64,000 nt of DNA from Burkholderia sp. 9120 (lineage in GTDB: Bacteria > Pseudomonadota > Gammaproteobacteria > Burkholderiales > Burkholderiaceae), in contig NZ_JQNA01000002.1 in the NCBI RefSeq assembly GCF_000745015.1, forward strand, positions 6,138,001-6,202,000, read 5' to 3'. The notes under the pieces are model-generated. The model ran no database searches and was not told the DNA's origin. It saw only the letters and a list, made by a program, of their open reading frames with translations. Each line of letters starts with the position of its first letter. Position 1 is the first letter of the stretch. Shown in pieces: positions 1 to 9,012 of the stretch. The translations under genes were made by a program, and so were the position numbers.

Positions 1-306
1 ACGCGATTCGTGATCGCCGGGCAGCGTGCAGAGCCGCGACGGCGCGCCGTAATGCCCCGGCATTTTCTGCCGCTCGGTGCGGTAGCCGCCATCCAGATAG
101 CAGGACAACGTGTGATGGCCGGGCTGGTCGTAGACGGTCTCGGCCTCTTTCGTTTCGCGTGTCCAGATGGCGACGGCGAGCCGGTCGCCGAGCCACGCGA
201 AGCGATCCAGATTGGCGTTGGAGCTGCCCAGCGTGTGACACACCGATTGAAGGCCGAACGGCGTTTCGATGGGATTCAACTCGGCGGCGGGCGGTCTGGC
301 GTTCAC
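1..306 (-). CDS. AraC-family regulator, N-terminal part (runs off the left edge)
   Basis: The minus strand stays open from a GTG at 306 to the window edge, with an in-frame TAG seven codons upstream of the GTG. The 102 residues read like the N-terminal sensing part of a Burkholderiaceae AraC-type regulator (motifs ETVYDQPGHHTLSCYL and CTLPGDHES). The HTH half would lie outside the window. An ATG start is not available in this frame, so GTG is inferred. The overlapping plus-strand frames are shadows. Confidence 0.6.
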   Translation of the reverse strand, partial: MNARPPAAELNPIETPFGLQSVCHTLGSSNANLDRFAWLGDRLAVAIWTRETKEAETVYDQPGHHTLSCYLDGGYRTERQKMPGHYGAPSRLCTLPGDHESR

Positions 307-462
307 GGAACAGGCGGAATACTTCTAAAAGCGGGCTGAGCGCCAGTATACGGGGATGCTTGCGCCGCCGCCGACCACCACGAAAAAGTGCGCAATCCTG
401 GACAAGTGCGGCGCGCCGCGCAGGGGCATAGTCGGGCTTCCGACATTGCTGCAGGCTTGACC

Positions 463-1362
463 ATGAATCTGGCGCTTTATGCCGCTACCGTATTGATCTG
501 GGGCACCACCTGGATCGCCATCAAATGGCAACTGGGATCGGTGCCGCCGCCGGTTTCGATCGCGTGGCGTTTCTGGATTGCCGCGCTGGTGCTGTTCGCG
601 TTGCTCCGCATCATGCGCCGGCCGATCTGGCCGCCGCGCGCCGCGTGGCGATTCCTCGTCGCGCAAGGGCTGGCGCTGTTCTGCGTCAACTTTCTGTGCT
701 TCTACTACGCCGAACAGGTCGTGCCGAGCGGGCTCGTGGCCGTGGTGTTTTCCACCGCGCCGCTGTTGAACTCGATCAATGGCCGCCTGTTCATGGGCCG
801 GCCGCTGCAACCCACGGCGATTGCGGGGGCGATGCTGGGGCTCGTCGGCATCGTGTGTCTGTTCGTTCAGCAGATGGCGGGGCACCTCGGCGATCACACC
901 GCCTGGTTGGGACTCGGTATCGCGTTCCTCGGCACCGTGTGTTTTTCCGCCGGCAATCTGCTGTCGAGCCGCATGCAATCGATGGGTCTGCATCCGTTCG
1001 CCACCAATAGCTGGGCGATGATGATCGGCGCCGGTGTGTTGACCGTGGGCAGCGCGCTGGGCGGCTTGTCGTTTGCCGTCGACCCGTCCGTGCGTTATCT
1101 CGGCGCACTCGGTTATCTGGCGATCTTCGGCTCCGTGATCGGCTTTACCGCTTATCTGATGCTCGTTGGCCGCATGGGCCCCGAACGGGCGGCCTACTGC
1201 ACGGTGTTGTTTCCGATCGTGGCGCTGGCGGTGTCGACGGTATTCGAGGGCTACCAATGGTCCGCGCTCGCCGTGGTCGGACTGCTGCTCGTGGTGGCCG
1301 GCAATCTGGTGGCGTTCGATCTGACGCGGCGCGTCTTCATGCGACGGGCGCGCGCTTCCTGA
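463..1362 (+). CDS. EamA/DMT-family transporter
   Basis: A 299-residue, strongly hydrophobic protein with about ten predicted membrane segments, in two repeated halves typical of the drug/metabolite transporter family. The start MNLALYAATVLIWGTTW (ATG 463) gives the usual first helix with its W-G-T-T-W motif; the longer open frame upstream adds only a charged, non-family stretch. It probably exports small metabolites or amino acids across the inner membrane, but the substrate cannot be read from sequence. It runs convergent with the LysR gene at 1390. Confidence 0.85.
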   Translation: MNLALYAATVLIWGTTWIAIKWQLGSVPPPVSIAWRFWIAALVLFALLRIMRRPIWPPRAAWRFLVAQGLALFCVNFLCFYYAEQVVPSGLVAVVFSTAPLLNSINGRLFMGRPLQPTAIAGAMLGLVGIVCLFVQQMAGHLGDHTAWLGLGIAFLGTVCFSAGNLLSSRMQSMGLHPFATNSWAMMIGAGVLTVGSALGGLSFAVDPSVRYLGALGYLAIFGSVIGFTAYLMLVGRMGPERAAYCTVLFPIVALAVSTVFEGYQWSALAVVGLLLVVAGNLVAFDLTRRVFMRRARAS

Positions 1363-1389
1363 GCGCAGTGTTTCACAGATGGCGGCGAA

Positions 1390-2307
1390 TTAATCCGCCG
1401 CCGCCCACTCCGGCCGTCTTCCCAACGTGTCGAACACTTCGAGGATCGTCGCCTTGACCTTCTGCACGGCGTTGCTCAACAACGCCGTGTCGTGCCAGCA
1501 CAGCGACAGGTCGCGCGAAAACAGCCGGTGATCCACCTTGGCGAGCTTCAATTTGTGTTCGTCGAGTTCGACGTGTGCCGCGGTCCACGGCAGGATCGTG
1601 ACGCCGAGCCTGGCCATGACCGCCGCGAACAGCAGCGCGGTCGAACTGGCCTCGAACAGAATCTCGCACGGTTGGCCGGCCTCGCGCAGCGCCCACTCCA
1701 CGCGGCTGCGTATCGTATTCGGTGCGCTCGGCAGGATCAGCGGCATGCGCGCCAGTTCCGTGATCGGCACGGGCTCGTCCGGCATCTGAAATTCCGGCCA
1801 CGCGATCAGATATAGCGCCTCGCTGAGCAGCTTTTGCGACGCGACGCCGCGTGTTTCGACCGCATCGACCACCACCGCCAATTCCACCCGTCCGCCGCCG
1901 ATCAGGTTGGCGAGGTCCGCGCTGGGCGCTTCGATCAATTCCAGCGCGATGCCCGGATAGCGGTCGCGAATCGTTCGCGCGAGCGGAATCGCGACCATGC
2001 GCGCCGTGCTCGACGGCATCGCCACCGATACCTTGCCTTGCGGTAGCTCGGCGTCCTGACGCAGCAGTTCGCGGGTGCTGTCGGCTTGCCGCAGCAATTC
2101 GATCGCGTGGCGATAGAGCGTCTGCCCCGCCGCGGTCGGCGCGACGCCTTGCACGCTGCGTTCGAGCAGCTGCATGCCGAGATCGGCTTCGAGGTTGCGC
2201 ATCTGCTGGCTGATCGCCGGCTGCGCGATATGCAGCGCCTCGCCGGCACGCGTGACGTTGCCGCATTCCACCACCTTGACGAAATACCTTAGCTGCCGCA
2301 GATCCAT
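1390..2307 (-). CDS. LysR-family transcriptional regulator
   Basis: A 305-residue LysR protein. The winged HTH is at residues 1-60 (MDLRQLRYFVKVVECGN, then AGEALHIAQPAISQQ), followed by a substrate-binding domain. ATG 2307 is chosen because family members begin M-D-L-R-Q-L; a start 21 bases upstream would add seven residues. It is divergent from the MFS/CoA-transferase/decarboxylase operon at 2462-5889, so it probably controls that operon in response to a carboxylate or CoA-linked ligand. That role is inferred from position only. Confidence 0.88.
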   Translation of the reverse strand: MDLRQLRYFVKVVECGNVTRAGEALHIAQPAISQQMRNLEADLGMQLLERSVQGVAPTAAGQTLYRHAIELLRQADSTRELLRQDAELPQGKVSVAMPSSTARMVAIPLARTIRDRYPGIALELIEAPSADLANLIGGGRVELAVVVDAVETRGVASQKLLSEALYLIAWPEFQMPDEPVPITELARMPLILPSAPNTIRSRVEWALREAGQPCEILFEASSTALLFAAVMARLGVTILPWTAAHVELDEHKLKLAKVDHRLFSRDLSLCWHDTALLSNAVQKVKATILEVFDTLGRRPEWAAAD

Positions 2308-2461
2308 GCGCGTCGCTCGCTCCCTCATGCCATAAGAAAATCCTATCGAACAAGAGAAATATCATATTTTTCGATTATCGGATGCATTCTTATACTCGAA
2401 CCACAAAAAACCGAAGCGTGTCCGTCCCCATGGCGCGATGCCGCTTCAAACGGAGACGAGC
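2308..2461. promoter_or_regulatory. Divergent LysR/MFS promoter region
   Basis: An AT-rich 154-bp spacer in GC-rich DNA. It holds separated ATAAGAA (about 2332) and TTCTTAT (about 2390) half-sites in inverted orientation, and several T-N11-A arrangements that would suit LysR binding. No single operator can be assigned with confidence. Confidence 0.4.
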
Positions 2462-3790
2462 ATGTCCAAAGTGATCCCTGCATCGACGCCGGCGCTCAAG
2501 CCTCGGCGTACGCCCCTAAGCCGCGAGCAGATCGGCGGTTTCTGGGCCGTTTACTCGGGATGGGTGCTGGATGGCGTGGATTCCGTCATCTACGCGCTGG
2601 TCCTGATCCCGGCGCTGACCGAATTGCTGCCCGTCTCGGGCATTGCCGCTACGCCGGGCAACCTCGGCATGTATGGCTCGATTCTGTTCGCGCTGTTTCT
2701 GATCGGCTGGGGGCTGTCGTTCATCTGGGGGCCACTCGCCGACCGCTTCGGACGCGTCAAGACACTCGCCGCGAGCATCCTCATTTATTCGGTATTCACC
2801 GGCGCGGCTGCGTTCGCACACAACGTCTGGGAACTGGCCGCGTTCCGGCTGATTGCCGGCATCGGCGTGGGCGGCGAATGGGCGTTGGCCGGCACCTATG
2901 TGGCCGAGAGCTGGCCGGAGGATCGCCGCAAGATGGGCGCGGGGTATCTGCAGACCGGTTACTACGTGGGCTTCTTTCTCGCCGCGTTGCTGAACTACAC
3001 GGTCGGCGCGACGTACGGCTGGCGCGCGATGTTTCTGTGTGGTCTCGCGCCCGCGTTGCTCGCGATTTTCACGGTGCTCAGGGTCAAGGAGCCGGGACAG
3101 TGGCGCAAGGCCGCGCACGGTGTCGGTCAGACGAGCGCGCCGTCGATGCCGGTTCGCCGTCCGCTGCTGGAGATTTTCGCGCCGGCGTATCTGCGTCGAA
3201 CGCTGACCAGCGCGAGTCTGGTGGGCGTTGCGATCATCGGGCTGTGGGCGGGCTCGGTCTACGAGGCGAGCGCCGTCGTGACGCTCGCGACGCGTGCCGG
3301 CATCGACCGGATCGGCGCGGTGCATCTCGCGTCGATTGGCGCGGCGGTGCTGGCGGTGGGGACGATCCTCGGTTGTCTGGTAGCGCCGTGGCTCGCCGAA
3401 CGAGTTGGACGACGGCTCGCGCTTGGCGCGTATTTCGTCGGCATGGCGGTGTCGATCGTGTTCGCGTTCGGCTGGGTCTTCTATCTGCCGAATGGTCTCA
3501 ACCTGTTCATGGGCTCGTTGCTGTTCCTCGGATTTTTCGGCGGCAACTTCGCGATCTTCTCGCTGTGGCTACCCGAGCAATACCCGACGCGGATTCGCGC
3601 CACGGCGTTCGCGTTCAACGCGTCGGTGGGTCGCCTGCTCGGCGCGGGCGTCAACTTCCTGCTGGCCGCCGCGATTCACTGGCAAGGCTCGCTCGGTTTG
3701 CCGATCGCGTGGACTGCGGCGGCCTTCGTGATCGGTTTGTTGATCTTGCCGTTCGCGGTTGAAACGCGTCATCAGACGTTGCCGGAATAG
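2462..3790 (+). CDS. MFS metabolite:H+ symporter
   Basis: A 442-residue major facilitator with 12 likely membrane segments. The loop 2-3 motif reads GPLADRFGRVK, and a family-typical GIGVGGEWALAGTYVAESW lies in helix 4-5. This resembles the acid:H+ symporter group (carboxylates, aromatic acids, sialate). ATG 2462 is preceded by a GGAGA ribosome site; the frame opens eight codons earlier. It is the first gene of an apparent operon with a CoA-transferase and a ScpB-like decarboxylase, which suggests import of an organic acid that is then activated to its CoA ester. Confidence 0.87.
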   Translation: MSKVIPASTPALKPRRTPLSREQIGGFWAVYSGWVLDGVDSVIYALVLIPALTELLPVSGIAATPGNLGMYGSILFALFLIGWGLSFIWGPLADRFGRVKTLAASILIYSVFTGAAAFAHNVWELAAFRLIAGIGVGGEWALAGTYVAESWPEDRRKMGAGYLQTGYYVGFFLAALLNYTVGATYGWRAMFLCGLAPALLAIFTVLRVKEPGQWRKAAHGVGQTSAPSMPVRRPLLEIFAPAYLRRTLTSASLVGVAIIGLWAGSVYEASAVVTLATRAGIDRIGAVHLASIGAAVLAVGTILGCLVAPWLAERVGRRLALGAYFVGMAVSIVFAFGWVFYLPNGLNLFMGSLLFLGFFGGNFAIFSLWLPEQYPTRIRATAFAFNASVGRLLGAGVNFLLAAAIHWQGSLGLPIAWTAAAFVIGLLILPFAVETRHQTLPE

Positions 3791-3832
3791 CGCATTCGTT
3801 TAACTGTCATCGTCGATTAGCTGGAGAACTGG

Positions 3833-5092
3833 ATGCAAGCATTACAAGGAATCAAGGTCGTCGAATTGAGCCGCGCGTTGTCGGGGCCGTTCTGCTCGAT
3901 GGTGCTGGCCGATCTCGGCGCGGACGTGATCAAGGTCGAGCCTGGCCCGAGCGGCGACATGAGCCGTACGTGGGGACCGTTCGATCGTGGCGTGAGCACC
4001 TACTATCTGTCCTGCAACCGCAACAAGCGCGGCGTGTGCATCGACTTCCGGCAGCCGGAAGGGCTGGCCGCGATTCATCGGCTGATCGACGGTGCCGACG
4101 TGGTGATCGAGAACTTCAAGCCTGGCACCATCGAGAGCATGGGGTTGGGATACGACGTGCTGAGCGCGCGTAATCCGCGCCTCGTGATGGGCAGCATCAA
4201 CGCGTTCGGCGCGGATGGCCCGATGAGTAGCTGGCCCGGTTTCGATCAGATCGCGCAGGGCTATTCCGGCCTGATGAGCCTGACCGGTTTCGCCGATGGC
4301 GACCCGACGCGCACCGGCACCGCCATCGGCGACTTGAGCTCCGGCATGTGGCTCGCGATGGCGATTCTGTCTGCGCTGCTGGAACGAGAACGAACCGGTC
4401 GCGGCCAGCACGTGAGCACGTCGTTGCTGGCGAGTCTGGTGGGATTGCTGAGTGTTCATGGCCAGCGTTATTTGAGTCTCGGCGACATTCCACGCCGAAC
4501 CGGCAACGCCCATTCGGTGATCGCGCCATATGGCGTATTCGAAACCGCCGATGGCCCGTTGAACCTCGCGCCGATCACCTCCGACATGTGGCTGCGTCTG
4601 TGCCAACTGCTCGACCTGCCCGCACTGCCGGACGACGCGCGATTCGCGACGAACGAAGCGCGCGTCGCGCATCGCGACGAATTGAAGTCGATGCTGGAAG
4701 CGCGCCTGAAGACGCGTGGCAAACGCGAGTGGACGGAGCTGTTCATTGGCGCGGGTTTACCGGCCGGCCCGATCAACACGTTGGACGAAGTGTTCGCCGA
4801 CCCGCAGGTCCAGCATTGCGGGCTGGTTGAAACGCTTGAGCACCCGACGCTCGGTGTGTTGCGCCAGGTGGTGACACCCGTGACGAGTTCCACCGAGGCA
4901 GGCGAACTGGCGAAGCACACGAGCCGCCACGCACCGCCGGCGTTGGGCGAGCATACCGTCGACGTATTGCGCGAAGCCGGTTTCGACACGGCCGCGATCG
5001 ACGCGCTGCTCGCTACCAAAACCGTGCATCAAACCGGCGACTATTATTCGCAGCAGAGGGCATTGGAACGCGCTGCGGGGGTGACGCAATGA
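3833..5092 (+). CDS. CaiB/BaiF (class III) CoA-transferase
   Basis: A 419-residue CoA-transferase of family III. The N-terminus shows the hallmark GIKVVELSRALSGPFCSMVLADLGADVIKVEPG... pattern (residues 5-45), including the ADLGADVIKVE block and a downstream D near position 170 in the conserved loop. These enzymes move CoA between carboxylic acids. The stop overlaps the next gene's start (ATGA), so the two are translationally coupled. With the upstream symporter and the ScpB-like enzyme downstream, it probably charges an imported dicarboxylate-type acid. The exact acid is not readable. Confidence 0.9.
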   Translation: MQALQGIKVVELSRALSGPFCSMVLADLGADVIKVEPGPSGDMSRTWGPFDRGVSTYYLSCNRNKRGVCIDFRQPEGLAAIHRLIDGADVVIENFKPGTIESMGLGYDVLSARNPRLVMGSINAFGADGPMSSWPGFDQIAQGYSGLMSLTGFADGDPTRTGTAIGDLSSGMWLAMAILSALLERERTGRGQHVSTSLLASLVGLLSVHGQRYLSLGDIPRRTGNAHSVIAPYGVFETADGPLNLAPITSDMWLRLCQLLDLPALPDDARFATNEARVAHRDELKSMLEARLKTRGKREWTELFIGAGLPAGPINTLDEVFADPQVQHCGLVETLEHPTLGVLRQVVTPVTSSTEAGELAKHTSRHAPPALGEHTVDVLREAGFDTAAIDALLATKTVHQTGDYYSQQRALERAAGVTQ

Positions 5093-5889
5093 GCACGACG
5101 GAAGCGGGAGCATTTTCGGTGACGACCGACATAGTGGACGAGCGAATCGCCCGCCTGAAGTTCAGTTATCCGACACGAAGAAACGCGCTCAGCGCGGGGC
5201 TGTTGGAGGAGATGGACGCGAGGCTAGTCGACCTGGCCGCGCAGCGAATCCCGGTGGTGATCTTAGGCACGGACGTTGGCCAGGACGTCTGGAGCGCGGG
5301 TCACGACTTGGGCGAATTGGCGCACGACCGCGACCCGATTGCCTATGGCAAGCCGCTTGAGAAGGTTTTGCGTCGCGTGCGAGCGTACCCGGGCGTGGTG
5401 ATCGCGATGGTTTCGGGTTCCGCGTGGGGCGGCGCGGTGGATTTGGCGATGAGTTGCGACATGGTGATTGCCGACGGGAGTGCGCGTTTTGCGATGACGC
5501 CGGCGAACATAGGATTGCCGTACACGACGAGTGGATTGCTGCGTTTTTTCAACAACGTGCCGATTCACGTATTGAAGGAAATGTTCTTCACGGCACAGCC
5601 GCTCGACGCTATGCGAGCGGAGCGATTTGGCGTGATCAACCGCTTGGTAGACGGCGACAAACTGGAGTCGACGGCACTTGAAATAGCGCGCGGCATAGCG
5701 ACCAAAGCGCCGTTAGCGATTCAGGCGGTGAAGGAGCAATTGCGAATCCTTGAAGACATGCAGCCGATGCCAGTTCAGGCGATGGAGCAGATCGCGGAGT
5801 TGCGTCGACGGGCGTGTGATAGCACGGATTTCAGCGAGGGGCTGGCAGCGTTTTCGGAGAGACGCGCACCGGTGTTTGAGGGGAAGTGA
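5089..5889 (+). CDS. scpB: Methylmalonyl-CoA decarboxylase-like crotonase (ScpB family)
   Basis: A 266-residue crotonase-fold protein that follows E. coli ScpB (YgfG) along its whole length. Shared features are the SAGHDLGELAHDRDP block, oxyanion-hole segment VSGSAWGGAVDLAMSCD, FAMTPANIGLPY, KEMFFTAQPLDA and the C-terminal RRRACDSTDFSEG. ScpB decarboxylates methylmalonyl-CoA to propionyl-CoA. The preceding CoA-transferase overlaps by four bases, which mirrors the pairing of a decarboxylase with a CoA-transferase in the E. coli scp cluster. A general enoyl-CoA hydratase is the alternative reading. Confidence 0.8.
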   Translation: MSTTEAGAFSVTTDIVDERIARLKFSYPTRRNALSAGLLEEMDARLVDLAAQRIPVVILGTDVGQDVWSAGHDLGELAHDRDPIAYGKPLEKVLRRVRAYPGVVIAMVSGSAWGGAVDLAMSCDMVIADGSARFAMTPANIGLPYTTSGLLRFFNNVPIHVLKEMFFTAQPLDAMRAERFGVINRLVDGDKLESTALEIARGIATKAPLAIQAVKEQLRILEDMQPMPVQAMEQIAELRRRACDSTDFSEGLAAFSERRAPVFEGK

Positions 5890-6129
5890 GGGCGCAGGTG
5901 AGACTTTTCGGGAGCGAGTAGAGCAACCAGATGTGAAGCGGTGAGCTTTTACGGGAGCACGCCGTCAGGAGAGACCCGGCAAGTTTCGACAAAAGACAAT
6001 GACGACGGTTGCTAGAAAGACCGGACGGCGCGCGAAGCGCTGCTGGAAGAATGACTGCCTTGTCACGAACGCGGAGTGCGCGAGAGCACGGATTCCAGAT
6101 GAGCCACTACCGTGGCTGTGCGGGGGCCC

Positions 6130-6232
6130 CACTTAAGAGTTAGCGGTGTGAGCCGCTTTCTTTTGCCTACTTTGCTTTGCGGCAGGCAAAGAAAAGTAGG
6201 TGCCGCCCCGCACAGGGGCAACGCTTGCAGAC
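6130..6232. repeat. Intergenic hairpin repeat (Burkholderiaceae type)
   Basis: The core is an imperfect inverted repeat: CCTACTTTGCTTTGC at 6166-6180 pairs with GGCAAAGAAAAGTAGG at 6185-6200. It is followed by GCCGCCCCGCACAGGGGC at 6202-6219, itself able to fold. From memory, near-identical CTTTCTTTTGCC...GTAGGTGCCGCCCC blocks recur between genes in Paraburkholderia and Burkholderia genomes. Only one copy is in this window, so the dispersed nature rests on that prior knowledge. Confidence 0.6.
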
Positions 6233-6292
6233 CACGAACAAACCAAGGAAAGGCCAACGGTTTGCAAAGAGCGTATGGATTAACCACATGGG

Positions 6293-6322
6293 TAGACGCG
6301 ACGACGCAATCGAGTCTATAAT
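6293..6322 (+). promoter_or_regulatory. Possible sigma-70 promoter
   Basis: A perfect TATAAT is at 6317-6322, with TAGACG at 6293-6298 about 18 bases upstream. It points toward the osmoprotectant operon but lies about 400 bases from its first start codon, so it could serve a leader or an unrecognised small RNA. Confidence 0.35.
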
Positions 6323-6718
6323 CCCCACACCCTAACCGAGAAATGGCAGTAGCTTAAGCAAAGTTAGAAGTTTTTACCTGCAAACTAGCAGAAAATAGCA
6401 CGCACGCAATTGCCGGATAAAACCCTGGCACTCACCCGGGGACCCCAACCCCACCAGGAAAAAACCTGCCCAACCGGGCAACAAAAATCCTGATCGAAGG
6501 ATCTGGCACCAGTATTGCTACCAAGCTAACTGGCATCAGCCACCGAGAGCGAAAAAACCCGCCCTCGCGCCGGAGGCACCAAACAAAAACCTCCCGGCAC
6601 CCTCGGTTCACCTCGCGGCCCCAAGCCTCGTCCCGAACTTCCATTCGCAGCGTCAACCACGACGCCTGTGCAGCGTGGCGCATTCCCGCACGCTGCTCGA
6701 ACAAGGAGGCGCATCTTC

Positions 6719-7435
6719 ATGATCGAACGTCCTGCCAGACTGATTGGCAGTCTTGTCGCCATCGGCATTGTCATCGCGTTGTTATGCCGCGCGATCGACC
6801 CCAACGCACTGCACCAGTACGCCCCCGACCTCGTCTACTACACGAAACGGCACCTACTGCTAGTCGGCTATTCAATGGCGCTGGCGCTGCTAGTCGGCAT
6901 CCCGTCCGGAATACTGCTAAGCCGTCCCGCTTTCGCGCGCCACGCCGAACGCTTCATGCAGATCTTCAACATCGGCAACACGATCCCATCGTTAGCCGTG
7001 CTGGCGATCGCACTCGGCATCTTCGGCATCGGCGACATTCCCGCGCTGGTCGCGCTATTTCTCGCGTCGTTGCTGCCGATTACACGCAACGCCTACGAAG
7101 GCATGAAAAACGTCTCCCCCGCGCTGCGTGAAGCCGCGCGCGGCCTCGGCATGACAGGCTGGCAGTCGCTGTTGCGCGTCGAGTTGCCGAACGCGATGCC
7201 GATCATCATCGGCGGCGTGCGGACGGCGCTTGCGATCAACGTCGGCAGCGCACCGCTCGCGTATCTGATCGGCGCGGACAGCCTCGGCACGCTGATTTTC
7301 CCCGGCATTTATCTGAACAATCAGCAACAGCTTCTACTCGGCGCAGCGGCCACGGCGATTCTCGCGTTGGTGCTGGACGGCATTGTCTCGGCCGGCAGCC
7401 GCTATCTGCTTGCACGACGCGGGGTGACGGCATGA
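6719..7435 (+). CDS. Osmoprotectant (QAT-type) ABC transporter permease 1
   Basis: A 238-residue inner-membrane permease with the binding-protein-dependent transport signature (EAARGLGMTGWQSLLRVELPNAMP, about residues 140-165) and five to six hydrophobic helices. ATG 6719 follows an AAGGAGG site at about 6703-6709; the frame upstream is not family-like. It overlaps the binding-protein gene by four bases (ATGA). Order permease/binding protein/permease/ATPase matches OpuC/Osm-type glycine betaine, carnitine or choline importers. Confidence 0.87.
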   Translation: MIERPARLIGSLVAIGIVIALLCRAIDPNALHQYAPDLVYYTKRHLLLVGYSMALALLVGIPSGILLSRPAFARHAERFMQIFNIGNTIPSLAVLAIALGIFGIGDIPALVALFLASLLPITRNAYEGMKNVSPALREAARGLGMTGWQSLLRVELPNAMPIIIGGVRTALAINVGSAPLAYLIGADSLGTLIFPGIYLNNQQQLLLGAAATAILALVLDGIVSAGSRYLLARRGVTA

Positions 7436-8343
7436 TCGCTTTGTTCAAACGCGGCACGGCGCGAACCAGCCGCCTGATCGCCGCCAGCGTCATCCTGTTC
7501 ACGAGCCTGCACGTAAGCGCAGCCACCCTGGTTCTCGGTGGAAAAAATTTCACTGAGCAATACGTTCTTACCGAGATCACCTCGCAGTACCTGCGCTCGA
7601 AGGGCTATACGATCGACGCACGCACCGGCCTCGGCAGCACGTTGCTGCGCAGCGCGCAGGAGAACGGCCAGGTCGACATCACGTGGGAATACACCGGCAC
7701 GGCGGCGATCGTCTACAACAAGATCACCGAGAAGCTCGATCCGAAGACCATGTACGAACGCGTGAAAGCGCTCGACGCGAAACGCGGTCTCGTGTGGCTC
7801 GACTGCTCGCCGCTGAATAACACGTACGCGCTCGGCTTGCCGCAGCAGGTGGCGCAGCAAACCGGCATCCGCACGATCTCGCAACTCGCCGCGAAGCTCG
7901 CGGCCGAGCCGAACAAGAAGCACGTGTTCGCGATGGATGCCGAGTTCGCCAATCGTCCAGACGGTTTGAAGCCGCTCGAAGCCGCGTACGACATGCATTT
8001 CAGCCGCGCGGAAACCCGTCAGATGGATCCGGGCCTCGTCTACACCGCGTTGCATAACAACCAGGTGCCGATCGGTCTGATCTACACGACGGATGGCCGC
8101 GTGAAGGGCTTCAATATCGTGCCGCTCGAAGACGACCGCCACTACTTCCCCGCGTACAACGCGACGCCGGTGGTGCGCAAGACGACGCTCGACCAGAACC
8201 CGCAACTCGCGACGCAGCTCAACGCGCTCTCCGACGCACTGAACAACGACACCATGCTGGAGATGAACAAGCAGGTCGACATCGACGGCAAGTCGGTGCG
8301 TGAAGTCGCGGCGGAATTTCTGCGCACGCACAAGCTGCCCTGA
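7432..8343 (+). CDS. Osmoprotectant substrate-binding protein (OpuAC/OsmF-like)
   Basis: A 303-residue periplasmic binding protein. An N-terminal signal segment (residues about 15-32, ending near HVSAATL) precedes the family opening LVLGGKNFTEQYVLTEI. The motifs GLGSTLLRSAQENGQVDI and WEYTGTA are those of quaternary-amine-type binding proteins that clamp glycine betaine or choline. It overlaps the upstream permease and sits 15 bases before the second permease, so it is part of one operon. Confidence 0.9.
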   Translation: MIALFKRGTARTSRLIAASVILFTSLHVSAATLVLGGKNFTEQYVLTEITSQYLRSKGYTIDARTGLGSTLLRSAQENGQVDITWEYTGTAAIVYNKITEKLDPKTMYERVKALDAKRGLVWLDCSPLNNTYALGLPQQVAQQTGIRTISQLAAKLAAEPNKKHVFAMDAEFANRPDGLKPLEAAYDMHFSRAETRQMDPGLVYTALHNNQVPIGLIYTTDGRVKGFNIVPLEDDRHYFPAYNATPVVRKTTLDQNPQLATQLNALSDALNNDTMLEMNKQVDIDGKSVREVAAEFLRTHKLP

Positions 8344-8358
8344 GCGGAGACCTTTGAT

Positions 8359-9012
8359 ATGACTGTATTCGACTATCTATCGGCCAACTGGCCTGAATTG
8401 CTGCAGCTCACTGCGCAGCACGTGTGGCTCGTTGGCATTGCCGTGGGTTGCGCGATCGTGGTCGGCGTGCCGCTCGGCATCCTGATCAATCGTCACGAGT
8501 GGCTCGCTGCGCCGTTGCTGAGCGTCGCCACCGTGGTGCTGACCTTGCCGTCGATCGCGCTGTTCGGCCTGATGATTCCGGTGTTCTCGCGCTTCGGCCA
8601 GGGCATCGGCGCGGTGCCGGCGATCACCGCCGTGTTCCTCTATTCGCTGCTGCCGATCATGCGCAACACCTACCTCGCGCTGCGCAACGTCGACGCCGGC
8701 ATCAAGGAAGCGGGCATCGGCATCGGCATGACCGTTTGGCAGCGGCTGCGGCTCGTCGATTTGCCGCTTGCCGTGCCGGTGATTCTCGGCGGCGTACGCA
8801 CGGCCGTGGTGATGAACATCGGCGTGATGACGATCGCCGCGGTGATCGGCGCGGGCGGCCTCGGCACGCTGATCATCCGCGCGATCGGCCAAAGCAACAT
8901 GATGAAACTGTTGGTGGGCGCGGTGCTCGTGAGCTTGCTCGCGATCGTCGCCGACTTGCTGCTGCAGGCGTTGCAACGCCTGCTGACACCGAAGGGAGTG
9001 CAAAAGACATGA
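8359..9012 (+). CDS. Osmoprotectant ABC transporter permease 2
   Basis: A 217-residue permease with the same fold as the gene at 6719. The coupling signature is EAGIGIGMTVWQRLRLVDLP (about residues 115-134), followed by GGVRTAVVMNIGVMTIAAVIGAGGLG. It probably pairs with the first permease as a heterodimer. The stop codon overlaps the ATPase start (ATGA at 9009-9012). Confidence 0.89.
   Translation: MTVFDYLSANWPELLQLTAQHVWLVGIAVGCAIVVGVPLGILINRHEWLAAPLLSVATVVLTLPSIALFGLMIPVFSRFGQGIGAVPAITAVFLYSLLPIMRNTYLALRNVDAGIKEAGIGIGMTVWQRLRLVDLPLAVPVILGGVRTAVVMNIGVMTIAAVIGAGGLGTLIIRAIGQSNMMKLLVGAVLVSLLAIVADLLLQALQRLLTPKGVQKT

Larger units (their letters stand above)
5890..6718. other. 830-bp intergenic region without a supportable gene
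   Basis: No reading frame here looks like a protein. The region contains the hairpin repeat at 6130-6232, a possible promoter near 6293-6322, and an AT-richer stretch before the ABC operon. The open frames seen on both strands have no ribosome site and low-complexity, basic translations. Confidence 0.6.

Noticed and set aside
325..1257. Long minus-strand open frame opposite the EamA gene
   Set aside because: Translation is Arg/His/Gln-rich without any domain and is the usual antisense shadow of a GC-rich gene.
6160..6205. CRISPR-like or terminator reading of the 6166-6200 hairpin
   Set aside because: Only one copy, no T tract after it and no spacers; fits a dispersed repeat better.
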